From the NCBI GenBank assembly GCA_918026815.1, contig CAKJVC010000017.1, forward strand, positions 310,001-374,000: a stretch of DNA of 64,000 bases, in the 5' to 3' direction. The position numbers and the translations under genes are program-made. Origin of the DNA: Chalara sp. BL73 (Eukaryota > Ascomycota > Leotiomycetes > Helotiales). The notes under the pieces were generated by a model, which ran no database searches, was not told the DNA's origin, and saw only the letters and a list, made by a program, of their open reading frames with translations. Every line of letters starts with the position of its first letter. Within the stretch, counting starts at the first letter, position 1. Of this stretch, positions 9,639-22,870 are shown piece after piece.

Positions 9639-12168
9639 TTACCGACTATGAACCACATCCCAAACCATCTTTAGCGAACCTGGGTTTAATAGCTATGAGA
9701 GAAAAGGATGTCAGCAAGTATGCTAAAAGAATGCGGAATGTAGTTTTGAGTTCTTAGCCTATCTTCATGTATCGCGCGGAGTAACTCACAGTGGAAACAT
9801 CACCGAGATTCTCAATCGCCTCTCCATCCAACATCTTCTTCAACAGCCTCCTCATGATCTTCCCTGACCTTGTTTTGGGGAGGTCAGAAATTAGATAGAT
9901 ATATTTCGGCGCCGAAAATGGCCCTATGCCATGCCGCACTTCCCGAATCAACTCTTGCCGAATGTTATCTCCTTTGTCGGCCCCGGGGATTACTGAATCT
10001 TTCAGGGATACAAAGGCCGTTATGGCTTGGCCATAGAGTTCATCATAGGATCCTACAACAGCCGCTTCGGCGACAATCGCTGCGTAGAAAAGTTAAAATA
10101 TAGATCATAATGTAGAGTGCCAAGATGTACACTTATCCGCTCATTTTGAACGTCTACAATATGTGGGTTAACTTACAATTTTGCAGAAGGGCAGCCTCGA
10201 TTTCGGCGGTAGAGATTCGGTGACCAGCTACGTTGACAACATCATCTATGCGGCCAGAGATCCAATAATATCCGTCTTCATCACGCGTAGCACCATCTCC
10301 TGTGAACTAAAAGAAGGTTAGGATTAGCCTGCACTTATCGTGCGCCGAGGTACTGAAAATAACGGGAATAGCTTGACGGAAGCCATACATAATATCCTTT
10401 ATAGACATCTAAATATGTCTCAATATATCTCTGATGTGAACCCCATACCGTCCGTGCCATACTCGGCCATGGACGCTTGAATGCCAACACGCCCGTGGCT
10501 CTTTTCGAAAAAATCTCTTTCCCTGACTCTGGATCCAGAATTGCGGCCTCAATTCCGAAAAAAGGAAGACAAGAACTACCAGGCTTGGTGGGTGTAAGCC
10601 CGGCTAGTGGAGTGAGAACGTGACTTCCCGTTTCAGTTTGGAAATATGTCTATCGAAGTGAATAAGCTACGCAAGATCACTTCCGTTGAAAACATAGTTG
10701 ATATTTGAGATTTTCCCTGATTTGGATGGCATGGCTTTCACTTACATCTAGTATATGAACTTTGCCTTGTCCAATAATGCTGTTTGCCCATCTCCAGACT
10801 TCTGGGGCGATAGGCTCTCCGACACATGCTAATACTCTTAGGGACTTCAGAGGCTGTTGAGATTTGAAAAAGGTATCTCCTTGGCGCTTTAGTAGTCGTA
10901 GCGATGTAGGAGCGGCATAGATATGAGTAACCCCAAGTCGATTGACAATGGCCCAATATCGTGAGGCATCTGGATAGACAGGAGTGCCTTCATAGATGAC
11001 TGTTACAATGCCAGCAAGAAGTGGCATGTAAGCTCCATATGTGTGTCCAGTGATCCAGCCAATATCGCCGGCGCAGAAGAATTTATCTTGAGGCTGGAGG
11101 TCAAAAGTGTATTTGCCATTCATTGCTGCTCCCAACAGAAATCCGCCAACAGTATGCAGCAATCCTTTAGGCTTGCCTGTCGATCCAGAGGTGTACAACA
11201 AAAAAAAACCGTCTTCGGCATCAAGAGATTCAGCCGGGTAGTAGCCCGAGTATTTTGTCATTTCCTCGAGCCACAGTTTGTCTCGGCCATTTAGCATTGG
11301 GATATCGGCACCAGTATGCGAGAATACCAGGCAATATTGAATAGGAGTCGGTTCGCCGCTCGCCAACGCTTCATCAACAATCGACTTCAGCGGCACAATC
11401 TTCCCAGCACGACGACCTTCATCCGCAGTGACGATAACCTTTGACTGAGCATCAAGGATCCGACCTCGCAGAGCAGTAGCCGAAAATCCTGCAAAGACCA
11501 CCGAGTGAATAGCCCCGATTCGAGCACACGCCAGCATCGCAACCACAACTTCAATCACCATGGGCATATAGATTGTCACAACATCCCCTTTTCGAACGCC
11601 GAGCTGGCGTAGCACTTGAGCGGCCTTGCAGACTTCTTGCAGTAAATCACCGTAAGTCATCCGTCGGTATTTTCCGGAGACAGGGTCGTCGGGTTCAGCC
11701 TCAATGGCAACCTTTTCTGGGTTCTGGAATGCGTGGCGGTCCACGCAATTTACACATGCGTTGAGCTTCCCGCCAGGGAACCAGGCGATATTACCATATT
11801 TGAAATCGCCGTGGCGGACTTTTGAGAAATTGCTGTCCCATTGAAGAAGTTCACTGGCTTGCTTTGACCAAAATGCATCTGGGTTTGTGAGTGATTGCTT
11901 ATACAGCGTATGGTAGTCATTCAAGCCAGCCAAGACTGGTGTTCCTGGATGGTTTCTTTTCCCGATTAGTGAGGGCCTATTTGGGTGCTGGTAGGTTAAG
12001 TCCGAACCATGGTATTTTGAGAATAGGTTAAAAATATGACAAATGTTACGTAAAAAGTTGTAGAGAAACATACGAGAGATAAGCTGCTGGTACATCATAA
12101 ATCCCTACTGGATCTACCGCGACGCTCTGGTCGTAAGACAACTCAGTGATTGTTGTGACACTGTTCAT
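9639..12168 (-). CDS. Acetyl-CoA synthetase (AMP-forming) paralogue
   Basis: Six exons, all phases consistent: 12168-12074, 11976-10746, 10649-10389, 10306-10177, 10079-9790, 9692-9639 (686 residues, close to the usual 660-670). The first exon supplies [10 protein letters not shown], the typical N-terminal block, and the last supplies a short tail after GDVST. ATP-binding [11 protein letters not shown], the acyl-pocket block [33 protein letters not shown], the CoA-site NVAGHR, and the acetylatable Lys in RSGKIMRR are all visible. It should make acetyl-CoA from acetate, ATP and CoA in the cytosol. Fungi normally carry one main copy (facA/acs1), so a copy between two transporters and NRPS genes suggests a dedicated supply of acetyl-CoA, or activation of another short acid, for the cluster (inference). 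It could also simply be the organism's only copy. Confidence 0.92.
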
Positions 12169-13342
12169 TATGCGGACTTTAATGCACATGTAACAAGATC
12201 ATCAATGACGGATGATCTATCTAATAAGGATGTCTTCGTGAGTGGACGTAATAAAAAGAGTCTAATCGCCCTAAAACTACTGCCGTTCTCTGAAAGGCTG
12301 AGAATAAGAAGGGATAACTAGTAACCCGGAACACTTTTGAGTTTTAATGATCTTAGTTGACTTGCATCTATGGTATTTCGATATTTGGCCGTAAGCGACG
12401 TTTTGCGGATATGACCGGATATGATATGAAGATCGTTGATCATCTCTCCTTTCCGGGGAAGAAATGTCCCGCACAACCCGACGACCGGGGGTGGGTGGTC
12501 TCGCGAATAAGTCTAACATACCGAGTTATGGAACAGTGTACCTCTTAATGAGGAGGGATTCTTACTGTCGTTTTCAGTGTATAATTAAACTACTAGCAAA
12601 AAAAATAAAATCAGGTGGGCGTTTTCCTTCAGAATTGTGCCAGAACTTCGGTCGTTAGGCCCATTTGGAGTCCTGTATATGGCAAGATGGTAGGTGCAGG
12701 GCTCCATATCGCTCCTTAACCTTATTTTTCAGCGACCCAATTATCGAACAAGGGACAGTGAAGAAGGTGCATTCTATCATCACGATTATTATTCCGGATA
12801 TTAAACAAGATACATTCCGACAACTAGTGAAAGTTCAATCTCACCTCTAGGCACTACATTGGGCTAATGATGGTAAATACGTTTATATAGTAGGGTGTGA
12901 CCTCACAGTCTCGTAAGTTTTCTGGCTGATTATGGATGGCTTTGAAGCCTCGGGTAGATATATCTTCTATCAAGGTGTCTTACCCAACTACATATAGAGA
13001 GGATCCGTTTTATTTTTGATCGGGTAGCAAATTGAAATAGTAAATTTGGTGTTTTGGAATTTTTATTATTCAATATCAGCCGGCGACTCTGGAAAGGCGG
13101 AATAAAAATCAGAGGTAGGCGACAATCCCAACCTGTAGGAAACAGTATTCACGTGACTGATGTCTACCTATCTGAATAAGTAAATATGCACGTAGTTTAT
13201 TCAGCAATTGTAGAAATTTAGTATCTTTTAATGAGACAACCGCCTCGAACAGTGTGTAGTTAAAGCTATACTTTCGCATGAAAGAAGTATAGGAAAAGGC
13301 CGTTTTGGCTTTCACAACCCGAACACGATATAATTAGAGATT
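12169..13342. other. Intergenic, about 1.17 kb
   Basis: Contains the promoter of the leftward acetyl-CoA synthetase and the 3' flank of the GS-like gene. The sequence is AT-rich toward 12.9-13.3 kb. The open frames here are short, lack splice context and resemble nothing I know. Confidence 0.4.
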
Positions 13343-15081
13343 CTAAACACGCTCAAGGTACCTCGACACCTCCCTATAACAAACCGAACCAGATTAGCAC
13401 AACATTCAGTAGAATGGTAAGACGATCCGTGACCTTATAACTTACCAGTCTGTGACCACTCCCTCAAATCCCCTAACTTCTTTCATCCTCGTAGCAGCAA
13501 ACTGTTCCACAAAATCATCACCCAATACCTCTCTTGCTATGCTGCCGTTTCGAGTCATATCGGTGACAGCTTCCTTCAAACTGCGACTTAAAGATCTTTT
13601 TTCGCTCATCGGCTCTGGTTCTTCTCCCATAACAATTCTCTCATTCCCCGCTGTATCATTCTCTAGTGGCGGGACCTCAACTTGAAGGTTCTTTCCCATT
13701 CCCCGCAATCCACATCCTATTAGAGCCGCAAGAACGTACGGCGCGTTAGAGTCCGCCCCGGGAACTCTGCATTCGAATCTTGTCCCGCCGGACGCGCCGC
13801 CTGAGATAACTCGGATGCTCGCATTACGATTATCGAAGCCCCATGATACTGAGGACGCGGTCCAATAGTGTCGCTGTCCAAGCCGTTTATATGAGTTTAT
13901 TGTCGGGCAAAGCAAGGGCATGATATCCGGAATTCCGCTGAGCAGACCGGCCAGGAATGACCGTCCTGCATTGCTGACATACTCAAGAGCCTGAAAAGGG
14001 GCATTCTCATCTTTGTCTTCCCTGTCAAAAATCTTTTGATTCTGATTCTTAAAATCCACGAGAGATATATGCACATGTCCAGAATTCCCAGGCATGTCAG
14101 ATCCCGGCTTCGCCATGAATGTAGGCGTGATACTGAATTCCTGGGCGATGCACTTAATAAGGTATTTGAAAAGAACACCACGGTCAGCGATTTTGTCGAT
14201 GCTGTTATATGCTAGTGATGCCTCGTATACCGGACCAGACTCTGTGTGAAGGCCGTCTATTGGGCAGTTAAACCTCTGGGTGGTGTCTTTGATGGCTTGA
14301 TAATATGATTTATTTTCTGCCGTGCGAGTGAGCGAGTAGGTGAACATTCCTGTAGTGAGTTTTGGGAGCGAGGAGACGGAGAACGACTGGAGCAATTCGA
14401 TCAAGGATGATGTGCCGTGTGAGTCCTTTTCATTTCTGTAGTGGAAAAACTCATATTCGACTGTGGTTCCTTTTGTTAGCTACGACTTATCTACGCTTGT
14501 ATTCTGGAGTCACCGTACTTCCAGCTAGCGGTTCTACACCATACAGATTCCTCGCCTTGGATAATTGTGACGCAAGGACGCTTCGAGGGCACAACGAAAC
14601 AGGATTCATGGTCTTCGCATCATGGAAACAGGCAAGGAAGAATGGCATGTTATTCTCCCATGGAATACGTCGATAACTATCTAAGTCGATCTTGGCCACC
14701 AAGTCTGGATATCCGAACCGAATGTGCGAGGTGGGAAGAGAAGCATCATAATATAACTGTAATTAAGTTGGCTGTCTCAGTATATCTACTAATAAATAAT
14801 TCCAAATTGGGCCCTGAGGGAAGATACTATTCTGTTTTCCAACTTGTGTTTTGGATAGATAAAGGGTGGCAGTTTCATCGGCATACCTCGTCTGTCATAT
14901 CCCAACCAAACACAACACTACACATTGGAAAGCCCTTGGCCGGTGCCTCGGTGGCCTTCATAAATTTCGAGTGTGCGATATCTTTGCCTCTTAATACGCC
15001 GTCCGCATCGATACCTGCGACTTTGATCCATGGGTCATTCGCGACTGCAGAAATGATCTGTTTGTGTCCTTCGGGATGCAT
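13343..15081 (-). CDS. Glutamine synthetase-like (GS-I/FluG-C type) amide ligase
   Basis: Four exons with matching phases: 15081-14887, 14756-14519, 14460-13446, 13373-13343 (492 residues). The last exon is only 31 bases and is needed to restore the family C terminus (WEVSRYLERV). Family blocks are clear: GIDADGVLRGK near the N terminus, DLDSYRRIPWE, the glutamate/metal loop AGIEYEFF, the ATP/glutamate block SGHVHISL, then NRNASIRV and FECRVPGADSN. This fungal branch is related to FluG and gamma-glutamylpolyamine synthetases rather than to the cytosolic GS used for nitrogen assimilation. Members join a carboxylate to ammonia or an amine at the expense of ATP. It faces the ABC transporter gene across a 317-base shared promoter. 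Inference: an amide- or gamma-glutamyl-forming tailoring or self-protection step. The substrate is not deducible. Confidence 0.9.
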
Positions 15082-15398
15082 TTTCTTGCAGTCAACTCCT
15101 TTAATTTAAGGTTAGGAATTACGATCTTGAAAACGAGTTTAATTGTACAAAGGGGTGGCTACCTGTAACGTAAAATTCAGAGGGTAGGCCGCATGAAGGT
15201 TTAAATTTCCGCCGATGGAGATCCGAATGATTAATATACGGTACCGCTCGGAAAGCAATACCGGGATGTACATTTCTATTTATCCGAAACGGACCGCACC
15301 GCACCGCCTAGTATCAACTAAGATTGAAATGCTTCTCTGCTTCTTCAATTGCTAAACTGCTGCTGGCCTTTAAATCCACAATAGAGATATCGATCAGA
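15082..15398. promoter_or_regulatory. Divergent promoter shared by the GS-like gene and the ABC transporter
   Basis: Only 317 bases separate the two start codons on opposite strands, an arrangement that favours co-expression. It includes a short GC-rich string with repeated CGCACCG (about 15290-15306), which I note but do not interpret. Confidence 0.5.
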
Positions 15399-18300
15399 AT
15401 GGAGTACTGGAATCCACCCTTGAATCTCTGCGCCGATGACTCCTTCGGTCCGTTGGTCAAGGACTCGTGCCCCCGAGGCACTGATTTGACCTTACTCTTC
15501 GAAGAGGCCGCTTTGTGCCTGGGGCCTGGAATTTTCATGGTTGGTTTTGCATTTACGAGAATGTTTATGGCGAGAGCGGTGCACTGGTGGCCCCAAAGGA
15601 AAGCCACCACATTCAGCTACTGGATAAAGCTGGTAGGCCCATAAAAGTTTTGTCCAAATCACAAATACTGATACCTCCATTAGGTGATATACTTTTTCCA
15701 TCTTATTCACGTAACCCTTCTCGCAGTCCTTCACAATCGAGCACAGGCTATTGCGACAACATCGCAACCGTGTGCCCGAACGAGCGTCTCCTTTCTAGCT
15801 GATTCTACCTCGGTATTTGCGGCGCTGTTTTTAATTCTCAACACATGCCAGGAAGAATCGACAACATCGTGGGCAACGTCCCCAAGACCAATCACAACAT
15901 ACCTGATGATTGGCCTTATAAGTGACCTGCTTCGGGCACGCACGTTCAGCTCAGCTTGTTCAGCGGACAAGTCGTTAGGCCCAGGATATCTGATCCTTGG
16001 GCTGCTCAAGCTGACGGCCATGGTGCTTGAACAGTTTCGAAAGTCACATAATCTGTCGAATTGTGTGGAAGATGATTCTGGAGTAATATCAAGACTATTT
16101 TTCGGGTGGCTTTACACTATGATTCGAAAAGGCTATAGAACACGTCTGCAGATCAAAGATCTGCCAGTTACAAAATATAGTATACGAATCAGAAGTCGTC
16201 AAGGAATCCAGGACACTATCCTCGAGCGCTCCTGGTCATCCTCGCCCTACTCAACATCCCGGTTTGCTCTTCTCCGAAACATATTCAATTCTTTTAGTTC
16301 GACAGTCGTTATAACTGTAATCTTACGTCTTTTACTCCTGATCGTGTCTTTGGCACAACCCATAATTATTCGATATACTCTTAAATTCGTTGAGAACTCA
16401 CAAAATAGGCACGGAACCTTCTTGATTTTGGGTGTGATACTTGTATACTGCGGAGCAGCAGTTTTATCTGGTGCTTACTGGCATTCCATAAACAGTGCTG
16501 TTACTCGATTGCGAGGCGTTTTGTTCGCCGCTATTTATAGGCGAGCTTTGTTATCTGAGAAAAACGAGGAAACTGACGCCAATGGAGCCGTCATTAGCTT
16601 AATGAGTTCAGATGTTGATGCTGTTTTGCAGGGATTTCGGTGGATACATGAAATTTGGGCTACTTTGATCACCACCGCTATTTCATTGTGGATGCTGTAT
16701 GCAGAAGTGGGATTGGCGTAAGTCTCGACAGTAACATCCATTTTCAATTTCTACCATGAATGTCTAATTTTCCCTGGGGCTGACATGTATCTACTTCGTC
16801 CACAGATTCTTGTCTCCGCTTGTATTCACTATTGGTATGCAATATCCTCCACTAGTCAGACCAGAATCTCTCTTTTGCTAATGCGATTCTTCATTTTTAA
16901 GGTGTAACTATGATTTCATCATATCTATCTAGGTATCTCAGATCCCTCCAACAAGAATGGCTTCAAAGTACAGCTGAAAGAGTGGAGTATACCCTCTACG
17001 CACTTCGGAACATGTTGGGAATCAAAATGTCTGGGACGTCTGATAGGATATCGGATGTAGTCTTGAACTATCGACATGTGGAGGTTGAGAGGAGCAAGTG
17101 AGTGTAGCATGCCTAACATAATCCGAAGAGTTGAAGCTCTTTCATACTTAGCCACGGTGATATAACCAAGCTGATCGTTGCGTTAGACAATTTCGGAAGA
17201 TGCTGAGTCTTCTATTAACGCTTGGTATGAGGCCTTTCTCAATGACACGTTTTAATACTATTGAACGGCTTACGGTTCTATAACTTTTTAGCCAACGTAT
17301 CCACGCTAGGTGTCACCCTTGCTACCCTAGGTACTTTCGCAGTGATGTCGAGATACACGGGTGAAGAACTCAGCTCAACTAAGATGTTCACGGCCTTGGC
17401 AATTCTACAGCTGCCTATGAGCGCGTTGCAGACTCTCATCTCCTCAGCCCCGCTCATGGCAGGAGCTATTGCATCCTTACAGAGAATTCAAGAGTATTTA
17501 GCCCAAGAAGGTTCTCGAAACGTAGGGCCCAATACCTTAATATTAAGTGATATACTGGGAACAAAAACCCTCGAAAAATCTCTGAAAGAAATGACAGGAG
17601 TTGTTCAGACAGTTTTCAGTATCGAAAATGGGACAATCGGATGGGCATCCACTAGGCCACTCCTGAAAAATGTTTCATTTCAAGTTCTACCATCAGAAAT
17701 TTGTTTCATTCTCGGACAGTAAGCAATCTTCAAGTCGATTCAGAATATCTCTTTATTGAGACTATCGTATTAGCCTTCCAGATCTCGTATTTTCTGACTT
17801 GCTTGCGAAACAGAGCTGGCTCTGGAAAATCAACTCTACTGGAAATTATCTCAGGCGGAACGCTGACTCTCAAGTTTGTGATTTCAATCTCAAGGGGCTT
17901 CGCTCATGCAGCATATTGCGAACAAAGTCCTTGGCTCCCTAACGAAACGATTCAAAATGTCATCATCGGGGCCGAGAGATTCGAAAGCGCCTGGTTTGCT
18001 GATGTGATATCCCTGTGCTGCCTCACCAAGGATATCGCGGATCTCGAGAAAGGAATCGATACATTTGTAGGAACTGATGGGACTGGTCTGAGTGGGGGAC
18101 AGAAGAAGCGTATCGTAAGCGGATTTTTCCCACCAAGGAAATATACTGAGAAATACAGGCTTTAGCACGAGCTATCTACTCGCGTGACAAAACGTTTATA
18201 CTAGATGATCCACTCAGCAGCCTTGACGCCAACAGCGAGAATTCCCTTATTGAGAACCTTTTAGGTCCGAGAGGATATTTTAGATCTATAGGTGCTACTG

Positions 18301-21158
18301 TTATTCTTGCGACAAGCATTGGTACGTCAAGTATCAACTTCCCACACTTTTCTTTAGGGACATTACTTACCCCATGCTAATTTTTAGCCAAACATCTTCA
18401 TTATGCCGACCGCGTCTATATGATACAGGGAGGGCTGGTTAATGAACATTGCGCCTATGAAGGTTTGGCAGCTGGTAGTAACGACAATAAATTTTATTCA
18501 GAGGTGCATGATCAGGGCAATACGTCAATCATAGAGGAAGAGGACAACAATGGAGCGGTAGACGACACTGTTCAAGGCCATATCAACGGAATATTAGATA
18601 CAATGCAAAAGGGTCCGCAGCCTAAGTAAGTCATCTCTCCACATTTATTGGGTGCAGCACGCTTACAAACTGCTTTGAAGAGCTTCTATGGTGGAATATA
18701 AACTCTACGTATCCTCCATCGGGAGGAAGAATTTTGTCATTTTTATACTCTTGTCTGCTTCAATTGCCGCAGCTTCTCTGGCTCGAAGTATGTACCTCCA
18801 TATTATTTGCCACGCCCCTCTTATAAAATACTTGGCTTGACTCTGCTGGTCAATTTCCAAGACCTTCGACTAATTGAATTTGTGACTAAGGTTTGGAGTT
18901 GAAGAGAATCTCTCAATACTATTCCCATGATGCCTATAACCATCTTGGGGTTTATATTAGCCTCGTAGCAACGACTTTGATGTTTATTTTGTGGTGGAAT
19001 TGGTAAATTATCCACAATTATATGGCAGCCAACTGTGGCATATTCAATGCCCATCAATTTCCCGCTAACTCTTCGACCTCGTACACTGTAGGCATTTTTA
19101 TATTTACGGAGTAGGAACTTCAAGCACGCATCTTCACAAGATCCAGTGGGACGCGCTTATAGAGTATGTTCACTCTAGGTTGAGTTCTAGTTCGGTAACT
19201 GATAGTCGACTTATTCAGTTCACCGATGTCTTTTTTCACTACAACAGGGCAAGGGGAGATCATGAACAGTTTTACCCAAGATCTGAGATATGTCGACAAA
19301 GATCTCCCGACTGCTCTTTCATCCGCGAGTTTAGGTCAGTTGAGCCTATATCTGCGCGCGAGAATCCCAAAATCTTGACGAAGGATGATGCTAATGTTCC
19401 AGTGTTGGCACAAACAGCTATCTTCCTAGTAATAGTGAATACCCTGATTGCGGTAATGGCAACGAAATTCACAGCATTCGCAGCCCCATTCCTTGCGATA
19501 GCTTTCTGGCTAGTGTGCCGCACCTACCTCCGAATCTCCTTTCAGATCCGACTCCTCGACCTCGACTCCGCCTCTCCAGTTTTCAACCATGCTATCGAGA
19601 CCATGCGTGGAATTCGCACTATTCATTCGTTTGGCTGGGTGGACCATTTTTATACCAAGTTTTTGGGTATCTTGGATAACAGCCAAAGACCGTATTATTC
19701 AATGTTTGCAATCCAACAGTTGCTCCAGGTTGTTCTAGATTTATTTGTGGCAATCGTTGCAGTTATCACATGTCTGGCTGCCATCGCTTCGCGAAGTTCG
19801 ATGGACACAGGGATGTTGGGTCTTACCCTTACGAGTCTGGTATGTGGTAAATTTCTCTGTCTGTCATTTATCCTCTTTTCTTGCCGATCTTCTTATTGAT
19901 TTCCTTTATTTCCATCCTGTACTAGCCTTGAGTCGATCTAACACGGTATACCTCCATAGATGACCCTAGGAGGCAGCATGAAGTTATTTGTCCGTTCGTG
20001 GACAGATCTCGAAACTTCAATCGGTGCGATTGGGCGTATCAACTCATTCGTGACTAAGTCGAAGTCAGAACATGATCTTGATGGCTGTCAACATCAGGGA
20101 TATAATTACCACTCCTCACCAGATACTTTACAACATTGGCCAAATGATGGATCTGTTGCCTTCGAAAATTTCACAGCAGCTTTTGGGTATGTCTCGAGAC
20201 ATGTTTATTCAGGATGATAGCCTAGTCAACTTGATTTCCCTTTTAATTGCACTATCTATACTCTTTAATACAGAGAATATATTTTCTCGCATCCTGTAGC
20301 AGATCCCGGAGAGGAAAATTACTAATATATTCGTTCCCAACAGCATAGGTAAACCGCCTGTAATCCGCAACATCAACTTGAAGATATATCACGGGGAGCG
20401 AGTCGCCATTTGTGGACGAAGTGGAAGGTAAGCTCCTTCGTTCCGTTTAACCTTTGTAATATTGCCATATCGAAAATTCAAGTAACTGATCTCTCATTCC
20501 CAGCGGCAAAACCTCTTTGGTCTCCTCACTCTTCAGCCTCACCAGCACCATATCCGGGGAGGTTCTCATCAGCGACCTACCCATATCCAACCTTTGCGTC
20601 CAAAAACTGCGTGAAAGCATTGCCGGCCTCCCGCAAGATGCGTTTTTCCTTCCCGGCAGTGTACGTGATAATTTCAGAATTTACCATGACCGCGACAGCC
20701 GCAGCGTCTCCTCACAGGTGAACAATGCAGAGGCGGAAGATCGGTTAACAAAGTCAATGGTGGGTTGTCTTAGCGATCTTGGAATTTATCATAAAATAAT
20801 AGCAGCGGGCGGCCTCGATTGCACCACCATCTCTCTGACGACGCTTCTCTCGCATGGCGAGAAACAACTTTTCAATCTCGCACGGTTGAGCATTACCTCT
20901 TCGCCAATTGTGGTGATGGATGAAGCGGCAAGTTCCATTGATGACGAAACGGAGAGGTTGGCGAGGATATTCATGAGGAAGAGGCTTGTGGGAAAGACGA
21001 TCATCGGGGTCGTCCATCGGTTGGGGAGTTTGGTGGAAGAGGATTGGGATCGGTATGTGCTTATGGATGGGGGAAGGATAACTGAGACGGGTCATATGAG
21101 AGAGTCAGGGAGAGGAGAGAAGTTTGCAGAGTTCATGACAGGCGGTGGCGGAACTTAA
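15399..21158 (+). CDS. ABC-C (MRP-type) full transporter with TMD0
   Basis: Seventeen exons, all in phase: 15399-15632, 15684-16717, 16806-16834, 16902-17097, 17187-17224, 17292-17718, 17814-18114, 18159-18321, 18388-18625, 18681-18787, 18891-19002, 19092-19163, 19219-19334, 19403-19839, 19960-20186, 20344-20427, 20504-21158 (1489 residues, usual for the family). The start is set by the fungal TMD0 opening with CADDSFGP and TDLTLLFEE. NBD1: Walker A GQAGSGKST, signature LSGGQKKR, Walker B TFILDDP. NBD2: Walker A GRSGSGKTS, signature LSHGEKQ, Walker B VVMDEAASS, switch His in VVHRL. Between them is the second membrane domain with PMSFFTTTGQGEIMNSF. In NBD1 the usual switch His (ATHS) reads ATSI. 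Membrane exporter of conjugates or peptides. In this setting probably product efflux or self-resistance (inference). Confidence 0.93.
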
Positions 21159-22870
21159 GGTTTTGGACATGTTGTAGGTAAGTGTTGGGATCTGCTATCA
21201 GCTTTTTAGAAGACCTTAAGAGATACTGTGATGACCATACAGGGATGGCATCTAGATATTGCAAATAAAGATTTTGCATTGAAATTTGATGAAAGTTCAG
21301 ATTTCAGGTGCACTCAGATAGGTTAATGACTTACTGTCAGTAATCGGCTTGCGTAAGTAGGTCATGGGGCATGACGCTAGAGCAGTCTCTTACCTTAATA
21401 TCACGGTGGAGAACCATAGAATATGATATCCGTATCTCCCTCAATTGAACTCGTAGCTATCACTGTGATACCCTCGCAGATCCTCCATTGATCCTCTTGC
21501 AGGACATGTGATGCGGTCACGTGACGGCTACATCCACTCTTTTGTTTGCTAAACGCGAAATTCTGTATGAATACATCATCATCTTATTACTTGCATTGAT
21601 TGATTTTCTACTATTTGTTGTGTCATCGCTAGGCCCCTTGGTTCTTCTAATAAATCGTAGATGCATACGTAACGGTTCGATCGGAGACGCTGCATTTGTC
21701 GTTTTACCTCCTTGTCATAGCTAAGTCGTTCGTAATTAAACCTTTACATTCCCTTGATGAATTTCAGTCTGAGGGACGGCTACTCTGACACCTCCGCCTT
21801 CCCGTACATCCAAATACTTGTCGTTTCCAAGCCACATTTCTTCAGATTGGGTTGCCTCAGGCTACCAGGTCCTGAACAGGAGTCCTAGCGCAGCACACTA
21901 CCGCGGATCGATGCTAACAATATTGTAGAGCACATACCGGATTTATGCGGGTTTCCGGAAAACAAGTTTATCTGACGGTCCGCGGGTGATTCTAAATCCG
22001 GTCCGACGTGCCCGCTGCCTGAACTGAGCACCAGCAATCTGTGAAGGGGCTTCTCACCTTGTGAAGAATGTGCGGCGCTGCAGCCAGGGATAACGACGTC
22101 TGATACTAAGGGAAATAAGAGGAAAATCCAGGTATTATCGTCCATGGAAATGAGGAGAGAAATTTCACAGTAAAAGACGACAAGAAATTTTTACAGAACG
22201 GGGTGTAACTTTGCTCCGCGCTTCATTGTAGTTTCAAGATGGGGTCGACCTGTTCATCTTAAAGCTGGATGCAAATCAGTAATGTGACTTGGCTAAGGCA
22301 GTTGATCTGGACAGATTTGGAAGTTGGGTTATGTCCAAATTAGACATAAATTAGAAGGATAGAGAGAAAACAGTACCTGCGGTTATAACAGTCGACTTGA
22401 AGCCTTATTCCTGCGTAAATGAATTTTGTGCTAATGTGGCCTCCGAGGTATTAGGTTCCGGAACCTTGATGAAACCAAGGCCCGTAGTGATTAGAAATAC
22501 TTTGTCCCAAACCATTACAGCAACAGTGAGTTGAAATGCCTGTCTCCTTGCGAGGTTACAGGCCGCTCAAGCACATCTATTCATGTCTCACTTGTCCAGT
22601 TTGCAATCTGACTTCCCTATGACTTGATGGTGGGCATGCTCTGACACCTGCGGTATTGGTTCCTGCTAAGTTAGACTCCCTGGAGCGTAATCTCAATACG
22701 AGAATCTCCCACATAATTTCTAAACTTAGAATTGTGAATTGAGTTACTAGAAGCTAGAAGCTCATTATAGAAAACGAGCATACTAAGACAACCCGTTTTC
22801 GATAAAAGGATATCATCCTTCCAATTTCCTCACCTGAGCCATACTCAAGGATATCGCTCTAGCAAATATT
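21159..22870. other. Intergenic, about 1.7 kb, upstream of the large NRPS
   Basis: Contains the 3' flank of the ABC transporter and the promoter of the rightward NRPS. A 67-codon hydrophobic frame at 21521-21724 starts only with GTG and has no splice support, so it is not called. No RNA gene or mobile element recognised. Confidence 0.4.

Noticed and set aside
10381..10450. Extra intron in the acetyl-CoA synthetase with donor GTATGG at about 10448
   Set aside because: Reading straight through gives the conserved ARTVWG...[14 protein letters not shown] block, so there is no intron there.
18890..18910. Apparent frame break in the ABC transporter near the second membrane domain
   Set aside because: With the acceptor at 18890 and one base carried from the previous exon the frame is continuous. 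No error needed.
21521..21724. Small hydrophobic frame that could be a membrane peptide
   Set aside because: Begins only with GTG, has no upstream ATG or splice partner and no recognisable family. Likely chance.
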